From NCBI GenBank assembly GCA_023248215.1, contig JAHFEW010000048.1, positions 1-33,266 on the forward strand: 33,266 nucleotides of DNA, in the 5' to 3' direction. Below, one piece after another: positions 1 through 7,484 of the stretch. Position 1 is the first letter of the stretch. Each line of letters starts with the position of its first letter. The stretch is from Nitrospira sp. (GTDB lineage: Bacteria > Nitrospirota > Nitrospiria > Nitrospirales > Nitrospiraceae). Under the pieces are notes generated by a model that worked only from the letters and a program-made list of their open reading frames with translations, did not search any database and had not been told where the DNA came from. The translations under genes and the position numbers were made by a program.

Positions 1-136
1 GCGAACGATCTGCGGCCATCTGCGTCGTTCTCAGCCCGAAAAAATCCTCAATGTATTCCAGCGAATACACCTCCGGTTTTTCCGGGCCTGCGGCCTCGCA
101 CTTGGCCGCATCTCCTTCGCCTCGTCACGAACCGCA
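1..136. repeat. Dispersed palindromic repeat, copy A
   Basis: Non-coding stretch upstream of the first gene. It contains a perfect 7-bp hairpin (TGTATTC at 52-58, loop 59-62, GAATACA at 63-69) preceded by TCCTCA and followed by CCTCCGG. The 11-mer GCGTCGTTCTC at 22-32 recurs exactly at 7506-7516 in copy B. The same plan (CCTC, hairpin, CCTCGGG) occurs in copies B (near 7500) and C (near 30250). The left boundary may lie outside the window. Confidence 0.55.
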
Positions 137-169
137 ATGTCGGACAGGCTCCTAGTCCGGGAAGGATCA

Positions 170-604
170 ATGGAAGTTCGCAGCAAGGTCTATACCTATC
201 GAACAGCGGTGAAGTGGACTGAGCAGAAAAAAGGGATCATCTCCTGCGATGGGAAGCCTGAGATTCAGGTTGCGACACTCCCAGAGTTCAATGGGCACGA
301 GGGGATCTGGTCGCTTGAGGATCTGTCTGTCGCCGCGGCCAATCTCTGTGTCATGACGACGTTTCTGGTACTCGCTGAACGGGGGACACTAGCATTCACG
401 TCGTATCATTGTGACGCGGAAGGACGTTTGGAACCGGTGGATGGAAAGTTCCAGGTCACGGTCATGACATTGCGGCCCCACATTACACTGACACCCGGTG
501 GCGATGCGGGAAAAGCCAAAGGGCTGAGCGAAAAGGCCGAGGCCAATTGCCTGATTTCCATTTCCATGAAAACACGAGTCACGCTCGGAGCGACCATCGC
601 CTGA
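170..604 (+). CDS. OsmC/Ohr-family protein
   Basis: Probable thiol-dependent peroxide or organic hydroperoxide reductase of the OsmC/Ohr family, cytoplasmic, 144 residues. The two family cysteines are visible: one in the central helix segment (AAANLCVMTTF) and one near the C-terminus (EANCLISISM). Their placement matches the OsmC cysteine pair. An ATG at 137 is in frame, but the ATG at 170 has a good ribosome site (GGGAAGGA a few bases upstream), so the shorter protein is preferred. It stands apart from the cytochrome genes downstream by about 230 bp. A second OsmC gene lies at 5877. Substrate is not deducible; osmotic or lipid-hydroperoxide roles are both possible. Confidence 0.75.
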   Translation: MEVRSKVYTYRTAVKWTEQKKGIISCDGKPEIQVATLPEFNGHEGIWSLEDLSVAAANLCVMTTFLVLAERGTLAFTSYHCDAEGRLEPVDGKFQVTVMTLRPHITLTPGGDAGKAKGLSEKAEANCLISISMKTRVTLGATIA

Positions 605-838
605 ACCACGACACTGTGGCATCTTGCGCCAACGCGGGGCGAGAATTGGGGTGAATATCTCCATTTTGCGCCGACGGCTGCTCCGCCGGCTTCCTGTCTG
701 ACACGCTTGTTCTGGGAACATGTGCCTTCGCCGGATCTTCCGCCTCACTGGCACGAGGATCGCATTCTTGCTGGCGTAGTGCCGGAAGTATGCTTCAGAC
801 CAATGGCTTCGCGGAGATGAGTTGAAAGGGGTAGAGCG

Positions 839-1204
839 ATGAAAGTCAAAGCCATGGTCCTCTTTCTCTTGTCGATGCTCCTTGTATGTGTGGTGCCAAG
901 CGGTTTGTATGCGGTTGGCACAGACGCGGGGAAAGGAAAGTCGATCTACACCAATCTCTGTGCCCGGTGTCATGGAGTCGAAGGGAAGGGGAATGGGGTG
1001 ATGAAATTTACTCCGCCGGTCGCAGACCTCAGTTCTCCCGCGGTGCAAAGTAAATTGGATGCGACCCTCATGAAAGAGATTCATGACGGTCGAAAGAATA
1101 CAGCCATGGGAGCGTGGAAGTTTGTCCTCTCTGACGATGAGATCCGTGAGGTGACGGCTTACCTGCGAACGCTCAGCAGCGGTTCAAGCAGCACCCTTCC
1201 CTAA
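839..1204 (+). CDS. Monoheme class I c-type cytochrome
   Basis: Periplasmic electron carrier of 121 residues. A signal peptide occupies roughly residues 1-25 (hydrophobic MVLFLLSMLLVCVV, then SGLYA). The single heme site is CARCH, followed by the GVEGKGNG loop common in class I cytochromes. The methionine in NTAMGAW is the likely sixth heme ligand. The start has a strong ribosome site (GAAAGGGG). It is followed after 21 bp by a second small cytochrome and then by the Rieske/cytochrome b genes, so it may carry electrons from that complex. Confidence 0.85.
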   Translation: MKVKAMVLFLLSMLLVCVVPSGLYAVGTDAGKGKSIYTNLCARCHGVEGKGNGVMKFTPPVADLSSPAVQSKLDATLMKEIHDGRKNTAMGAWKFVLSDDEIREVTAYLRTLSSGSSSTLP

Positions 1205-1225
1205 GCGAATGGAGCGGATCGTCAT

Positions 1226-1693
1226 ATGAGTTGGCGCGTGCTGGGTTTGGGAGCTCTGGTTCTTTGGGTCATTACGCTGGGCGTTATGGTGGCCATGTTT
1301 GTTCAGGGGCATACTAGGCTTGGAGCAGATGGGCGCACGGAAATTGTCCTGGCACCGGCGGAACGAGACATGGTGTTGTCGGAGATGCGTCACTTGCTCA
1401 AAGCGGTGCATGGCGTCGTGACGGCGCTGAGCGAGCCGAATCAAAATTTCAAAGCGGCTGAAGGCGCGGCCCGCGCGGCCGGGATGCAGATGGCAGCGGA
1501 CGTCAACCCCACCATCATGCTGAAACTTCCCCTGGCCTTTAAACAAATGGGCATGTCGATTCACAAAGATATGGATCATCTGGCGGACGGTATTGCGCAG
1601 GGTGAATCCTCGGTTCAGATTCTCAACCGTTTGTCGAGCATGACGGCGCGATGCACAACCTGTCATGATATGTATCGGTTTGCGACACATTAG
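1226..1693 (+). CDS. Membrane-anchored class II (c'-like) cytochrome
   Basis: 155-residue protein with an N-terminal hydrophobic helix (about residues 5-27) and a mostly helical body. Its only heme motif, CTTCH, is close to the C-terminus. A C-terminal heme site after a helical bundle is the hallmark of cytochrome c'/c556-type proteins. The N-terminal helix has no clear cleavage site, so it is probably an uncleaved anchor facing the periplasm. GGAGCGG precedes the ATG. Role in electron transfer or small-ligand binding (for example NO) is inferred only from the family. A lipoprotein cytochrome of the same type occurs at 28097. Confidence 0.75.
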   Translation: MSWRVLGLGALVLWVITLGVMVAMFVQGHTRLGADGRTEIVLAPAERDMVLSEMRHLLKAVHGVVTALSEPNQNFKAAEGAARAAGMQMAADVNPTIMLKLPLAFKQMGMSIHKDMDHLADGIAQGESSVQILNRLSSMTARCTTCHDMYRFATH

Positions 1694-1817
1694 TGAGGCG
1701 TCAGGGGTCACCTGCCGGAAGGTGAGAGCAGGAGCCTGTCAATAATCTTCATGAATCTTTTTTCTCGCGCTGGGCTCACAGTAAGTAGTGGTCGATCACC
1801 TACGCCTCACACCTAAA
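1693..1817. repeat. Heptamer-built inverted repeat element (site 1)
   Basis: GTGAGGCGT (1693-1701) is repeated in inverted form as ACGCCTCAC (1802-1810). Both arms continue in 7-bp steps: AGGCGTC AGGGGTC on the left, and AGGTGTG AGGCGTA when the right arm is read on the opposite strand. The unit family (AGGCGTG) is the same as at site 2. The element fills the gap before the DUF2892-like gene. Confidence 0.5.
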
Positions 1818-1838
1818 CAAGTCAGAAGGGGGTGCACC

Positions 1839-2057
1839 ATGACAAGCAACGTGGGTGGAATTGAGCGGCCGATCCGAATCGTGCTCGGTATTCTGTTGAT
1901 AGGAATCGGTGCCTTTGCCGGCCTCCCGCCGGTTGGGACGGGAGTCATGCTGGCCGTCGGCGCCATCGCACTGGTCACCGGCGCCATAGGATTCTGCCCG
2001 GCCTGGAGCCTGTTCGGCATCAATACCTGTCCGATGAATACTGGGAAACGGCCATAG
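1839..2057 (+). CDS. Small DUF2892/YgaP-type inner-membrane protein
   Basis: 72-residue membrane protein with two hydrophobic helices (IRIVLGILLIGIGAFAGL, then VMLAVGAIALVTGAIG) separated by a short turn. The layout and the ending GFCPAWSLFGINTCP are typical of the DUF2892 transmembrane domain also found at the C-terminus of YgaP rhodaneses. The ATG at 1839 has the ribosome site AGAAGGGGG. An upstream in-frame GTG at 1788 would add residues that read through repeat sequence, so it is rejected. Function of stand-alone DUF2892 proteins is unknown; two cysteines are present. Confidence 0.75.
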   Translation: MTSNVGGIERPIRIVLGILLIGIGAFAGLPPVGTGVMLAVGAIALVTGAIGFCPAWSLFGINTCPMNTGKRP

Positions 2058-2094
2058 CCGAGCACGCAGGTCGAATGTGTAGCGGGAATTCTTC

Positions 2095-2646
2095 GTGAGC
2101 CATCAAAAACAGTCTGATCATCAATCGGCAGGAGGGTTCTCGACTCCGGTCGGGTCACGGCGGACGTTTTTTCAGTGGGTCACCCTTGCGGCGGCAGGGT
2201 TCGTCGGGATGGGGCTTGCTATTCCCCTGATCGGCTCGCTGATCTCACCGGCTTTTACACGTCGCCAACGCGATTGGGTGGATGTCGGATCCGTAGACGA
2301 ATTGCCCACCGGGCACCCCACACAATTGGACCATGTCACGACCATCCGCGACGGCTGGATGGAAGCCAAATCGCGCAAGGCCGTGTGGGCGGTGAAGCAG
2401 CCGCAGGGCGACGTGAAGGTGTTTTCACCGATCTGCACGCATCTCGGCTGTGGTTATCGCTGGGATGACATGGAGAACAAATTTCTGTGTCCTTGTCACG
2501 GCAGTGCGTATGACCTGAACGGCCAGGTGTTGGGCGGGCCGGCCCCGCGCCCGCTGGATGTGCTCCCGACAAAGGTGGAAAGCGGACGGCTCCTCGTCAT
2601 GTATAAGCAGTTCAAATCCGGCCTGCCACAAAGCGTGGAACTGTAA
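2095..2646 (+). CDS. Rieske [2Fe-2S] protein of a bc/b6f-type complex
   Basis: Iron-sulfur subunit of a quinol:cytochrome c oxidoreductase, 183 residues. The N-terminus carries a twin-arginine pair (SRRTFFQW) followed by one hydrophobic helix, consistent with Tat-dependent insertion. Rieske box 1 is CTHLGC (C114, H116) and box 2 is CPCHGS (C132, H135). C119 and C134 supply the usual disulfide. The following GGPAPRPLD matches the Rieske proline loop. The start is GTG at 2095 with only a weak ribosome site. It is followed, after a repeat hairpin, by the cytochrome b gene, its obligate partner. Confidence 0.93.
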   Translation: MSHQKQSDHQSAGGFSTPVGSRRTFFQWVTLAAAGFVGMGLAIPLIGSLISPAFTRRQRDWVDVGSVDELPTGHPTQLDHVTTIRDGWMEAKSRKAVWAVKQPQGDVKVFSPICTHLGCGYRWDDMENKFLCPCHGSAYDLNGQVLGGPAPRPLDVLPTKVESGRLLVMYKQFKSGLPQSVEL

Positions 2647-2650
2647 TCCA

Positions 2651-2730
2651 CGCAAGGCGTAAAGCGTGAGAGGTGAGGCGCACACAGGAGAAAGGGATTT
2701 CTCCTTACGCCTCACGGCTCACGCCTAACC
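2651..2730. repeat. Heptamer-built inverted repeat element (site 2)
   Basis: Left arm AGGCGTA AAGCGTG AGAGGTG AGGCG (from 2655). The right arm read on the other strand is AGGCGTG AGCCGTG AGGCGTA. Nested in the centre is a perfect 8-bp hairpin: AGGAGAAA 2686-2693, loop GGGA 2694-2697, TTTCTCCT 2698-2705. It lies between the Rieske and cytochrome b genes and would form a long stem-loop in the shared transcript. Confidence 0.6.
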
Positions 2731-2736
2731 AGGAAT

Positions 2737-4062
2737 ATGGCTTCGCGAATTTATACCTGGCTCGACAGCCGCCTGAATCTGAAACCGGTTCAGCGCACGT
2801 TGCTCGATGAGCCGATCCCCGGTGGAGCCAGCTGGATCTACGTCTTCGGCTCCGCCACCCTCTTCCTCTTTGTCTTACAAGCCGCCACGGGCATGTTCCT
2901 CGCCCTCTACTATGCCCCGACGCCGGATCACGCGTACGATAGCGTCCGATTCATTGAAACTGAGATCACATTCGGCTGGTTTGTGCGTGGGCTCCACCAT
3001 TGGGGCGCGTCGGCGATGGTCGTGGCGATTGGCCTCCACATGCTCCAAACGTTTCTCTATGGCGCGTATAAATCGCCGCGGGAAGTGATGTGGATGGTGG
3101 GCGTGGTGCTGTTCCTCATCGTGATGACCTTCGCGTTTACCGGCTACCTGTTGCCCTGGGATCAAACCGCCTATTGGGCGACACAGATCGGCATCAACAT
3201 GGTGGGGACGGTCCCGCTCGTCGGAGATCTGCTGTCTCGTGTCTTGCGTGGGGGAGAGACGCTTGGCGCGCTGACCCTCTCACGGTTCTTTGCGATTCAC
3301 GTATTATTCCTCCCGGCGATCCTCATCGGGGGGATTGCGTTGCACTTGTTCATCCTGCGGCGGGTGGGTCCCGCCGGCCCCTGGACCGACGATCGGGCGT
3401 CCTTGAGCAGTGAAACGTTTGCTCCGCGGCAGGTCTATATGGATGCGGTCGTCATCGCCGGAGTCTTTTCTGTGCTCGCGATGCTGGCGTTTTCCATTCC
3501 CTTGCCCTTGACGGATAAGGCCAACCCTTCCGATACGACCTTCGTGCCGGTGCCCGAATGGTACTTTCTGTTCTATTACGAACTGCTCAAGTATGTGCAT
3601 GGACCGCTTGAACCGCTGGCCACGTGGGTCTTGCCGCTCTCTGTCATCCTGATCATGCTGTTCTGGCCGTTCATCGATCGCAACCCGGTTCGGAATCCAA
3701 TCCGGCGGCCGGTTGCCTTGGGCAGCGGCCTGCTGTTCTTGCTTGCCGTATTCGGGCTGCTGGGGATCTCGATCAAGAACCTCTACGCCGTGCCGAGGAG
3801 CGATCCGGCGGTCGCGCGGGGCAAGGCCGTCTATGCCCAGTTCGGCTGTGTCGGCTGCCACCGTATTCATGGCGAAGGTGGGGCCGTGGCGCCGGACCTT
3901 TCCCTGATCGGGGAGACGAGATCCGATCGAGCTTGGCATCTCAAGCATTTCCGTGATCCTCAATCGGTGTCACCGGGATCGTTCATGCCGAAATTCCCCC
4001 TCACCGACCAACAGCTCAATGACCTGACCAGTTATATGTTGAGTTTGAGACGCGCTACCTAG
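2737..4062 (+). CDS. Cytochrome b (b6/subunit IV fused) with C-terminal cytochrome c domain
   Basis: Central membrane subunit of the quinol:cytochrome c oxidoreductase, 441 residues. Heme b ligands are H87/H101 and H188/H203. The second pair is 15 apart, the spacing of b6-type rather than mitochondrial-type cytochrome b. The quinol-site PEWY motif is at 273-276 in the subunit-IV-like half. After the last helix comes a class I heme c domain: CVGCH at 371-375, then a FMPKF segment that offers the axial methionine. The complex therefore carries its c-type heme on the b subunit instead of on a separate cytochrome c1/f. Together with the Rieske gene upstream it gives a complete two-gene catalytic core. 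Confidence 0.93.
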   Translation: MASRIYTWLDSRLNLKPVQRTLLDEPIPGGASWIYVFGSATLFLFVLQAATGMFLALYYAPTPDHAYDSVRFIETEITFGWFVRGLHHWGASAMVVAIGLHMLQTFLYGAYKSPREVMWMVGVVLFLIVMTFAFTGYLLPWDQTAYWATQIGINMVGTVPLVGDLLSRVLRGGETLGALTLSRFFAIHVLFLPAILIGGIALHLFILRRVGPAGPWTDDRASLSSETFAPRQVYMDAVVIAGVFSVLAMLAFSIPLPLTDKANPSDTTFVPVPEWYFLFYYELLKYVHGPLEPLATWVLPLSVILIMLFWPFIDRNPVRNPIRRPVALGSGLLFLLAVFGLLGISIKNLYAVPRSDPAVARGKAVYAQFGCVGCHRIHGEGGAVAPDLSLIGETRSDRAWHLKHFRDPQSVSPGSFMPKFPLTDQQLNDLTSYMLSLRRAT

Positions 4063-4143
4063 GTCCGTCTTGGACCGATGCGGCGGACGGCATGACAAGG
4101 GGATCCATGAACGGCGAATGATATAGTTCGGGCAGGCTAAGCT

Positions 4144-4578
4144 GTGAACCAGAAACTCCATATTGTCTGTCCGCATTGCCAGAGCATCAATCGGGTCCCG
4201 GTTACCCGCCTCACAGATCATCCCAACTGCGGTCAGTGCCATCACGCGCTGTTCACCGGACATCCGATCACCCTGACGGCGGCAGACTTCGACCGCCATG
4301 CATCACAGGCTGAAATCCCATTAGTCGTCGATTTCTGGGCGCCCTGGTGCGGTCCTTGCCAGATAATGGCGCCTGCCTATGAGCAGGCTGCGAAGGCGCT
4401 GGAGCCGCGCACTCGCTTGGCCAAAGTGAATACGGAAGAAGAACAGGCATTGGCGGCGCGGTTCGGGATCGTCAGTATCCCGACGCTGATTGTATTTCGC
4501 GGCGGACGTGAGGTGGCGCGCCAGCCCGGTGCGTTGAGCCCGCAGGACATGGTGCGCTGGATCCGTACTCATACCTGA
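4144..4578 (+). CDS. trxC: Thioredoxin 2 (zinc-finger thioredoxin)
   Basis: 144-residue cytoplasmic disulfide reductase. An N-terminal zinc-binding segment (CPHC at about residues 8-11 and CGQC at about 30-33) precedes a thioredoxin fold with the active site WAPWCGPC, which is the layout of TrxC/thioredoxin 2. The cis-proline region reads SIPTLIVF. The start is GTG at 4144. It lies about 80 bp after the cytochrome b gene and may be in its own transcription unit. Confidence 0.9.
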   Translation: MNQKLHIVCPHCQSINRVPVTRLTDHPNCGQCHHALFTGHPITLTAADFDRHASQAEIPLVVDFWAPWCGPCQIMAPAYEQAAKALEPRTRLAKVNTEEEQALAARFGIVSIPTLIVFRGGREVARQPGALSPQDMVRWIRTHT

Positions 4579-4601
4579 TACCGCCCCGCCATCCCGAGCC
4601 G

Positions 4602-4622
4602 CCTGGCAATTGGGCTGCCAGG
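4602..4622 (+). terminator. Stem-loop after the thioredoxin gene
   Basis: A perfect 7-bp stem CCTGGCA/TGCCAGG with a 7-nt loop lies 24 bp past the thioredoxin stop codon. No run of T follows, so it is at best a weak or factor-dependent terminator. The rest of the gap up to 4834 shows nothing recognisable. Confidence 0.3.
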
Positions 4623-4834
4623 ACGACCCAGGCGAAGGCCCCCGCGCGACTGTCCAAAGTCGCCCTCACAGTGCAGCCGGACACGGGCCATCAGAAGTGG
4701 CTGGTTCTTCGAATCCTTTCCTTGGAATCTGTCCCTAACGCCCTAGGTACTGGACTATTAGCGGATCCATGAAATGGGGCGTGATGCTGCAGCCATGAGG
4801 TGGTGACTGGTGCGTTTGTCCCCAGAGGTGATTG

Positions 4835-5770
4835 ATGGGCGTGATCGCTCATCCGATCGCGGCTCGAATGTTCTCAAGGGTGGCCACGATGGGGGTGGCA
4901 TACAGCTTGCGAGACTCTACCGGCATGCATAAAAGCTTTTTTATTGCCATGTTGGTCATGAGTTTCTTCGGAGGCTGCGTAGGTTCACAGGAACCGCGAA
5001 GCGGAGGGCAATCGCTCGTTCATCAGACGGAGTCTTCAGCACTTGATGCCGTCTTCAGTCATCCTTCCCCTGATTCCATCCCCGGCGGTCAGCGTGGCGA
5101 GCAGATCCGATTGGGCTATCAGCTGGTCGTCCACACCCAGGAATTCGCCGCGCCTTATGTGGGCAATGCACTCACCTGCGCCAATTGTCATTTAGACGCA
5201 GGACTCGATCCCAATTCGGCCTCCTATGTTGGGCTTTCGCGGATGTATCCGGAATATCGCGCGCGCATCGGGCGAGTCGTGACCTTGGCCGACCGCATCA
5301 ATGAATGTTTCGAACGGAGCTTGAACGGCAAGGCGATACCTCAGGACAGTCACAAGCTCCAGGCGATTGTGGCCTATATCGAATGGTTGTCGAAGGATGT
5401 TGCGCAAGGCAGTCGCATGGCCTGGCGCGGCATCCCACGTATTCAATCGACCAGGCCGCCGGATGGCGGGAACGGGATCAAGGTGTTTGCGGCTCGTTGC
5501 GCGTTTTGTCATGGCGCCGACGGACAGGGCACCATGGCTGCCCCTCCCTTGTGGGGACCTCGTTCTTACAACATCGCCGCTGAGATGGCGCGCATTCCGG
5601 TGGCGGCCTCGTTCATCAAATCGAATATGCCACGGACCAGGGGGTGGGCGCTGTCGGATCACGATGCCTATGACGTGGCGGCCTACATCAACTCCCAACC
5701 ACGCCCGGACTTTCCCGACAAGGCCAACGACTGGCCGAAGGGAGAGAAGCCGGCGGATGCACCCTACTGA
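4835..5770 (+). CDS. tsdA: TsdA-like diheme cytochrome (thiosulfate dehydrogenase family)
   Basis: Periplasmic diheme c-type cytochrome of about 310 residues. The first heme site is CANCHLDAG. It is followed by a YPEYR segment and by ADRINECFERSLNG, the block that in TsdA enzymes supplies the unusual cysteine ligand of the active-site heme. The second heme site is CAFCH, with a conserved-looking SNMP segment downstream. TsdA couples two thiosulfates to tetrathionate, or the reverse. A lipoprotein signal is visible as MHKSFFIAMLVMSFFGGC with the cysteine as lipid anchor; that methionine is at 4925. The ATG at 4835 has the better ribosome site (AGAGGTGA) but would give a long n-region. Which start is used is open. 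Direction of catalysis cannot be read from sequence. Confidence 0.82.
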   Translation: MGVIAHPIAARMFSRVATMGVAYSLRDSTGMHKSFFIAMLVMSFFGGCVGSQEPRSGGQSLVHQTESSALDAVFSHPSPDSIPGGQRGEQIRLGYQLVVHTQEFAAPYVGNALTCANCHLDAGLDPNSASYVGLSRMYPEYRARIGRVVTLADRINECFERSLNGKAIPQDSHKLQAIVAYIEWLSKDVAQGSRMAWRGIPRIQSTRPPDGGNGIKVFAARCAFCHGADGQGTMAAPPLWGPRSYNIAAEMARIPVAASFIKSNMPRTRGWALSDHDAYDVAAYINSQPRPDFPDKANDWPKGEKPADAPY

Positions 5771-5780
5771 GAATGTGACG

Positions 5781-5862
5781 CGCATCTCGTGAAGCATATC
5801 TCGTAAAACAGACCAGTCCCGGACGAACGCCGAGATACGCCATACGTAAAGCGAAATACGAG
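5781..5862. repeat. Heptamer-built inverted repeat element (site 3)
   Basis: Left arm in 7-bp steps: CGCATCT CGTGAAG CATATCT CGTAAAA (5781-5808). The right arm (5821-5862) read on the other strand is CGTATTT CGCTTTA CGTATGG CGTATCT. The units match those at site 4. It fills the gap between the tsdA-like gene and the OsmC gene. Confidence 0.5.
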
Positions 5863-5876
5863 TAGAGGAGGACGAG

Positions 5877-6293
5877 ATGAAGCTGAGCGTGGCCTACCAA
5901 GGGGGAACGCGCTACGACATTGTCAGTGATCGACATCGGGTGGTCACGGATCAGCCGGCGGACGAGGGTGGGGCTGATGCAGGCATGACTCCCGTGGAAT
6001 TGTTTGTCGGTTCCGTGGCGAGCTGCGTGGGCTACTTTGTCGGCCAGTTCTGCGCACGGCACGACATCTCACGCGAAGGGTTGAAGGTGGAAGCAGAGTG
6101 GACGATGGCAGAAGGGCCGCACCGTGTCGGGCAGATCCTCCTGGCGATTCGCCTGCCCCACCGAGTAACGCCCGAGCAGAGAGAGCGGTTGTTGAAAGTG
6201 GCGCAGGCCTGCACGGTGCATCAATCAATCGCGGTAGCGGCCAACATCGCCATCGACCTCAATCCACATAGTCACGTGGTCACTTCACCCTAA
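5877..6293 (+). CDS. OsmC family protein
   Basis: 138-residue OsmC-fold protein with both family cysteines: VASCVGYFVGQFC after the helix start, and QACTVHQS near the C-terminus. This Cys pair performs thiol-dependent peroxide reduction in OsmC/Ohr enzymes. Some family members instead handle persulfide or other sulfur species, which would suit the position between a thiosulfate dehydrogenase-like gene and a sulfite-oxidase-like gene. The ribosome site is strong (GAGGAGGAC). The next gene starts 9 bp downstream, so the two are co-transcribed. Confidence 0.8.
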   Translation: MKLSVAYQGGTRYDIVSDRHRVVTDQPADEGGADAGMTPVELFVGSVASCVGYFVGQFCARHDISREGLKVEAEWTMAEGPHRVGQILLAIRLPHRVTPEQRERLLKVAQACTVHQSIAVAANIAIDLNPHSHVVTSP

Positions 6294-6302
6294 AGGCCCA
6301 CG

Positions 6303-7484
6303 ATGACTGTTTCTCGGCGAGTATTGTTGCGGACCTTGTTGCAAGGAATCGGGGCCGGCCTCGTCCTAGGCCGTAGCCTTCAGACGGTCCAAGGCGGCCG
6401 AGGTGATGAGGCCGGCCAAGCGTCCGGACCCCTCACCGTGCGAGTCACGCGCCCTTTCGATGCGGAAACGCCGGTGCGAGAATTTGCCTCCTGGTTGACG
6501 CCCAACGAACGGTTTTTCGTACGCAGTCACTTTGGCCCGCCCAATGCCGACGCGGTACAGCCCGATGTCTGGCGGCTGACCGTGAAAGGGCTGGTCAAAG
6601 ATGGACTGAGTCTGAACCTCAAAGAATTACGACAGTTCGAAGAGGTGACGCTCACGGCGGTCCTGCAATGCAGCGGCAATGGTCGCGCACACCATCGTCC
6701 CAAGGTGCCTGGAGTTCAATGGGAGCGTGGGGCGGTCGGTAACGCGCAATGGACCGGTGTGCGGCTGCGTGACCTGCTGCAGCGAGCAGGGGTGAAACTG
6801 CAGGGGCTCCATGTGCAATTTCAGGGGGCGGATCGTCCGGCGCTCGCGACGGTGCCCCTGTTCACGCGCAGCATTCCTCTCGCGAAGGCCCTCCATCCCG
6901 ACACGCTCCTGGCCTATGAAATGAACGGACGCCCCTTGCCCCTGCTGCATGGCGCGCCGCTGCGCGTCATCACACCCGGATGGATGGCGGAATCCTGCAT
7001 GAAATGGCTGGCCGAGATCACGGTGCGCGCGGATGAAACTCCCGGCTACTACATGCAGCAGGCCTACCGCATACCGGAGACTTCCATCCATCCGAGTTCC
7101 GGCTTGCCGGGTACGGCGATGGTTCCCGTGGAACGGATGCTCGTTAAATCGCTCATTGCCGCACCGGCTGAGGGGGATACGGTGAGGAAGGGGCCGGTCA
7201 CGATTCAAGGAGTCGCCTGGGCCGGGGAGGCGCCGGTGGCGAAGGTCGAGGTTTCCTGTGACGACGGGTACACGTGGGAGCAGGCTCGTGTCATTGGTGA
7301 AGAGCAGCCCTATGCCTGGCGGCAATGGCGGTACATCTGGAACGCGAGAACCACCGGCCCAACCGCCATTCTCTGCCGCGCCATGGATGCGCGGGGTGAA
7401 CGACAGCCGGAGACGAGTCCGTGGAATCCCGGCGGGTTTCTGTGGAACGGATGGGATCGCCTGTCTGTGACGGTGGCGGCATGA
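6303..7484 (+). CDS. sorA: Sulfite-oxidase-like molybdopterin enzyme, Tat-exported
   Basis: Catalytic subunit of the sulfite oxidase/SorA family, 393 residues, probably periplasmic. A Tat signal is present (SRRVLLRTLL, then a hydrophobic stretch, residues 4-25). The molybdopterin domain has the expected CSGNGR segment with the Mo-ligand cysteine at about residue 123, followed by VPGVQWERGAVGNAQWTG. The C-terminal third, from about residue 275, matches the Mo-co dimerisation domain. The enzyme would oxidise sulfite to sulfate and pass electrons to the diheme cytochrome encoded directly behind it, which overlaps it by ATGA. The enzyme could also be a SoxC-type sulfane dehydrogenase or an uncharacterised SUOX-fold oxidoreductase; the SorB-like neighbour favours SorA. 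Confidence 0.8.
   Translation: MTVSRRVLLRTLLQGIGAGLVLGRSLQTVQGGRGDEAGQASGPLTVRVTRPFDAETPVREFASWLTPNERFFVRSHFGPPNADAVQPDVWRLTVKGLVKDGLSLNLKELRQFEEVTLTAVLQCSGNGRAHHRPKVPGVQWERGAVGNAQWTGVRLRDLLQRAGVKLQGLHVQFQGADRPALATVPLFTRSIPLAKALHPDTLLAYEMNGRPLPLLHGAPLRVITPGWMAESCMKWLAEITVRADETPGYYMQQAYRIPETSIHPSSGLPGTAMVPVERMLVKSLIAAPAEGDTVRKGPVTIQGVAWAGEAPVAKVEVSCDDGYTWEQARVIGEEQPYAWRQWRYIWNARTTGPTAILCRAMDARGERQPETSPWNPGGFLWNGWDRLSVTVAA

Noticed and set aside
605-817. A 71-codon open frame on the + strand between the first OsmC gene and the first cytochrome (ends PEVCFRPMASRR).
   Set aside because: It has no ATG, GTG or TTG start near a ribosome site and matches no family I recognise. It may be a fragment of a lost gene, but it cannot be supported.
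389-1084. A 231-codon minus-strand frame over the OsmC and cytochrome genes.
   Set aside because: It is antisense to two well-supported genes, and its composition (Arg/His-rich) is typical of antisense reading in GC-rich DNA.
1788-2057. Longer version of the DUF2892-like gene starting at GTG 1788.
   Set aside because: The extra residues read through repeat element 1, and the ATG at 1839 has a much better ribosome site.
3304-3963. A 219-codon minus-strand frame inside the cytochrome b gene.
   Set aside because: Antisense to an unmistakable gene; no ribosome site and no family resemblance.
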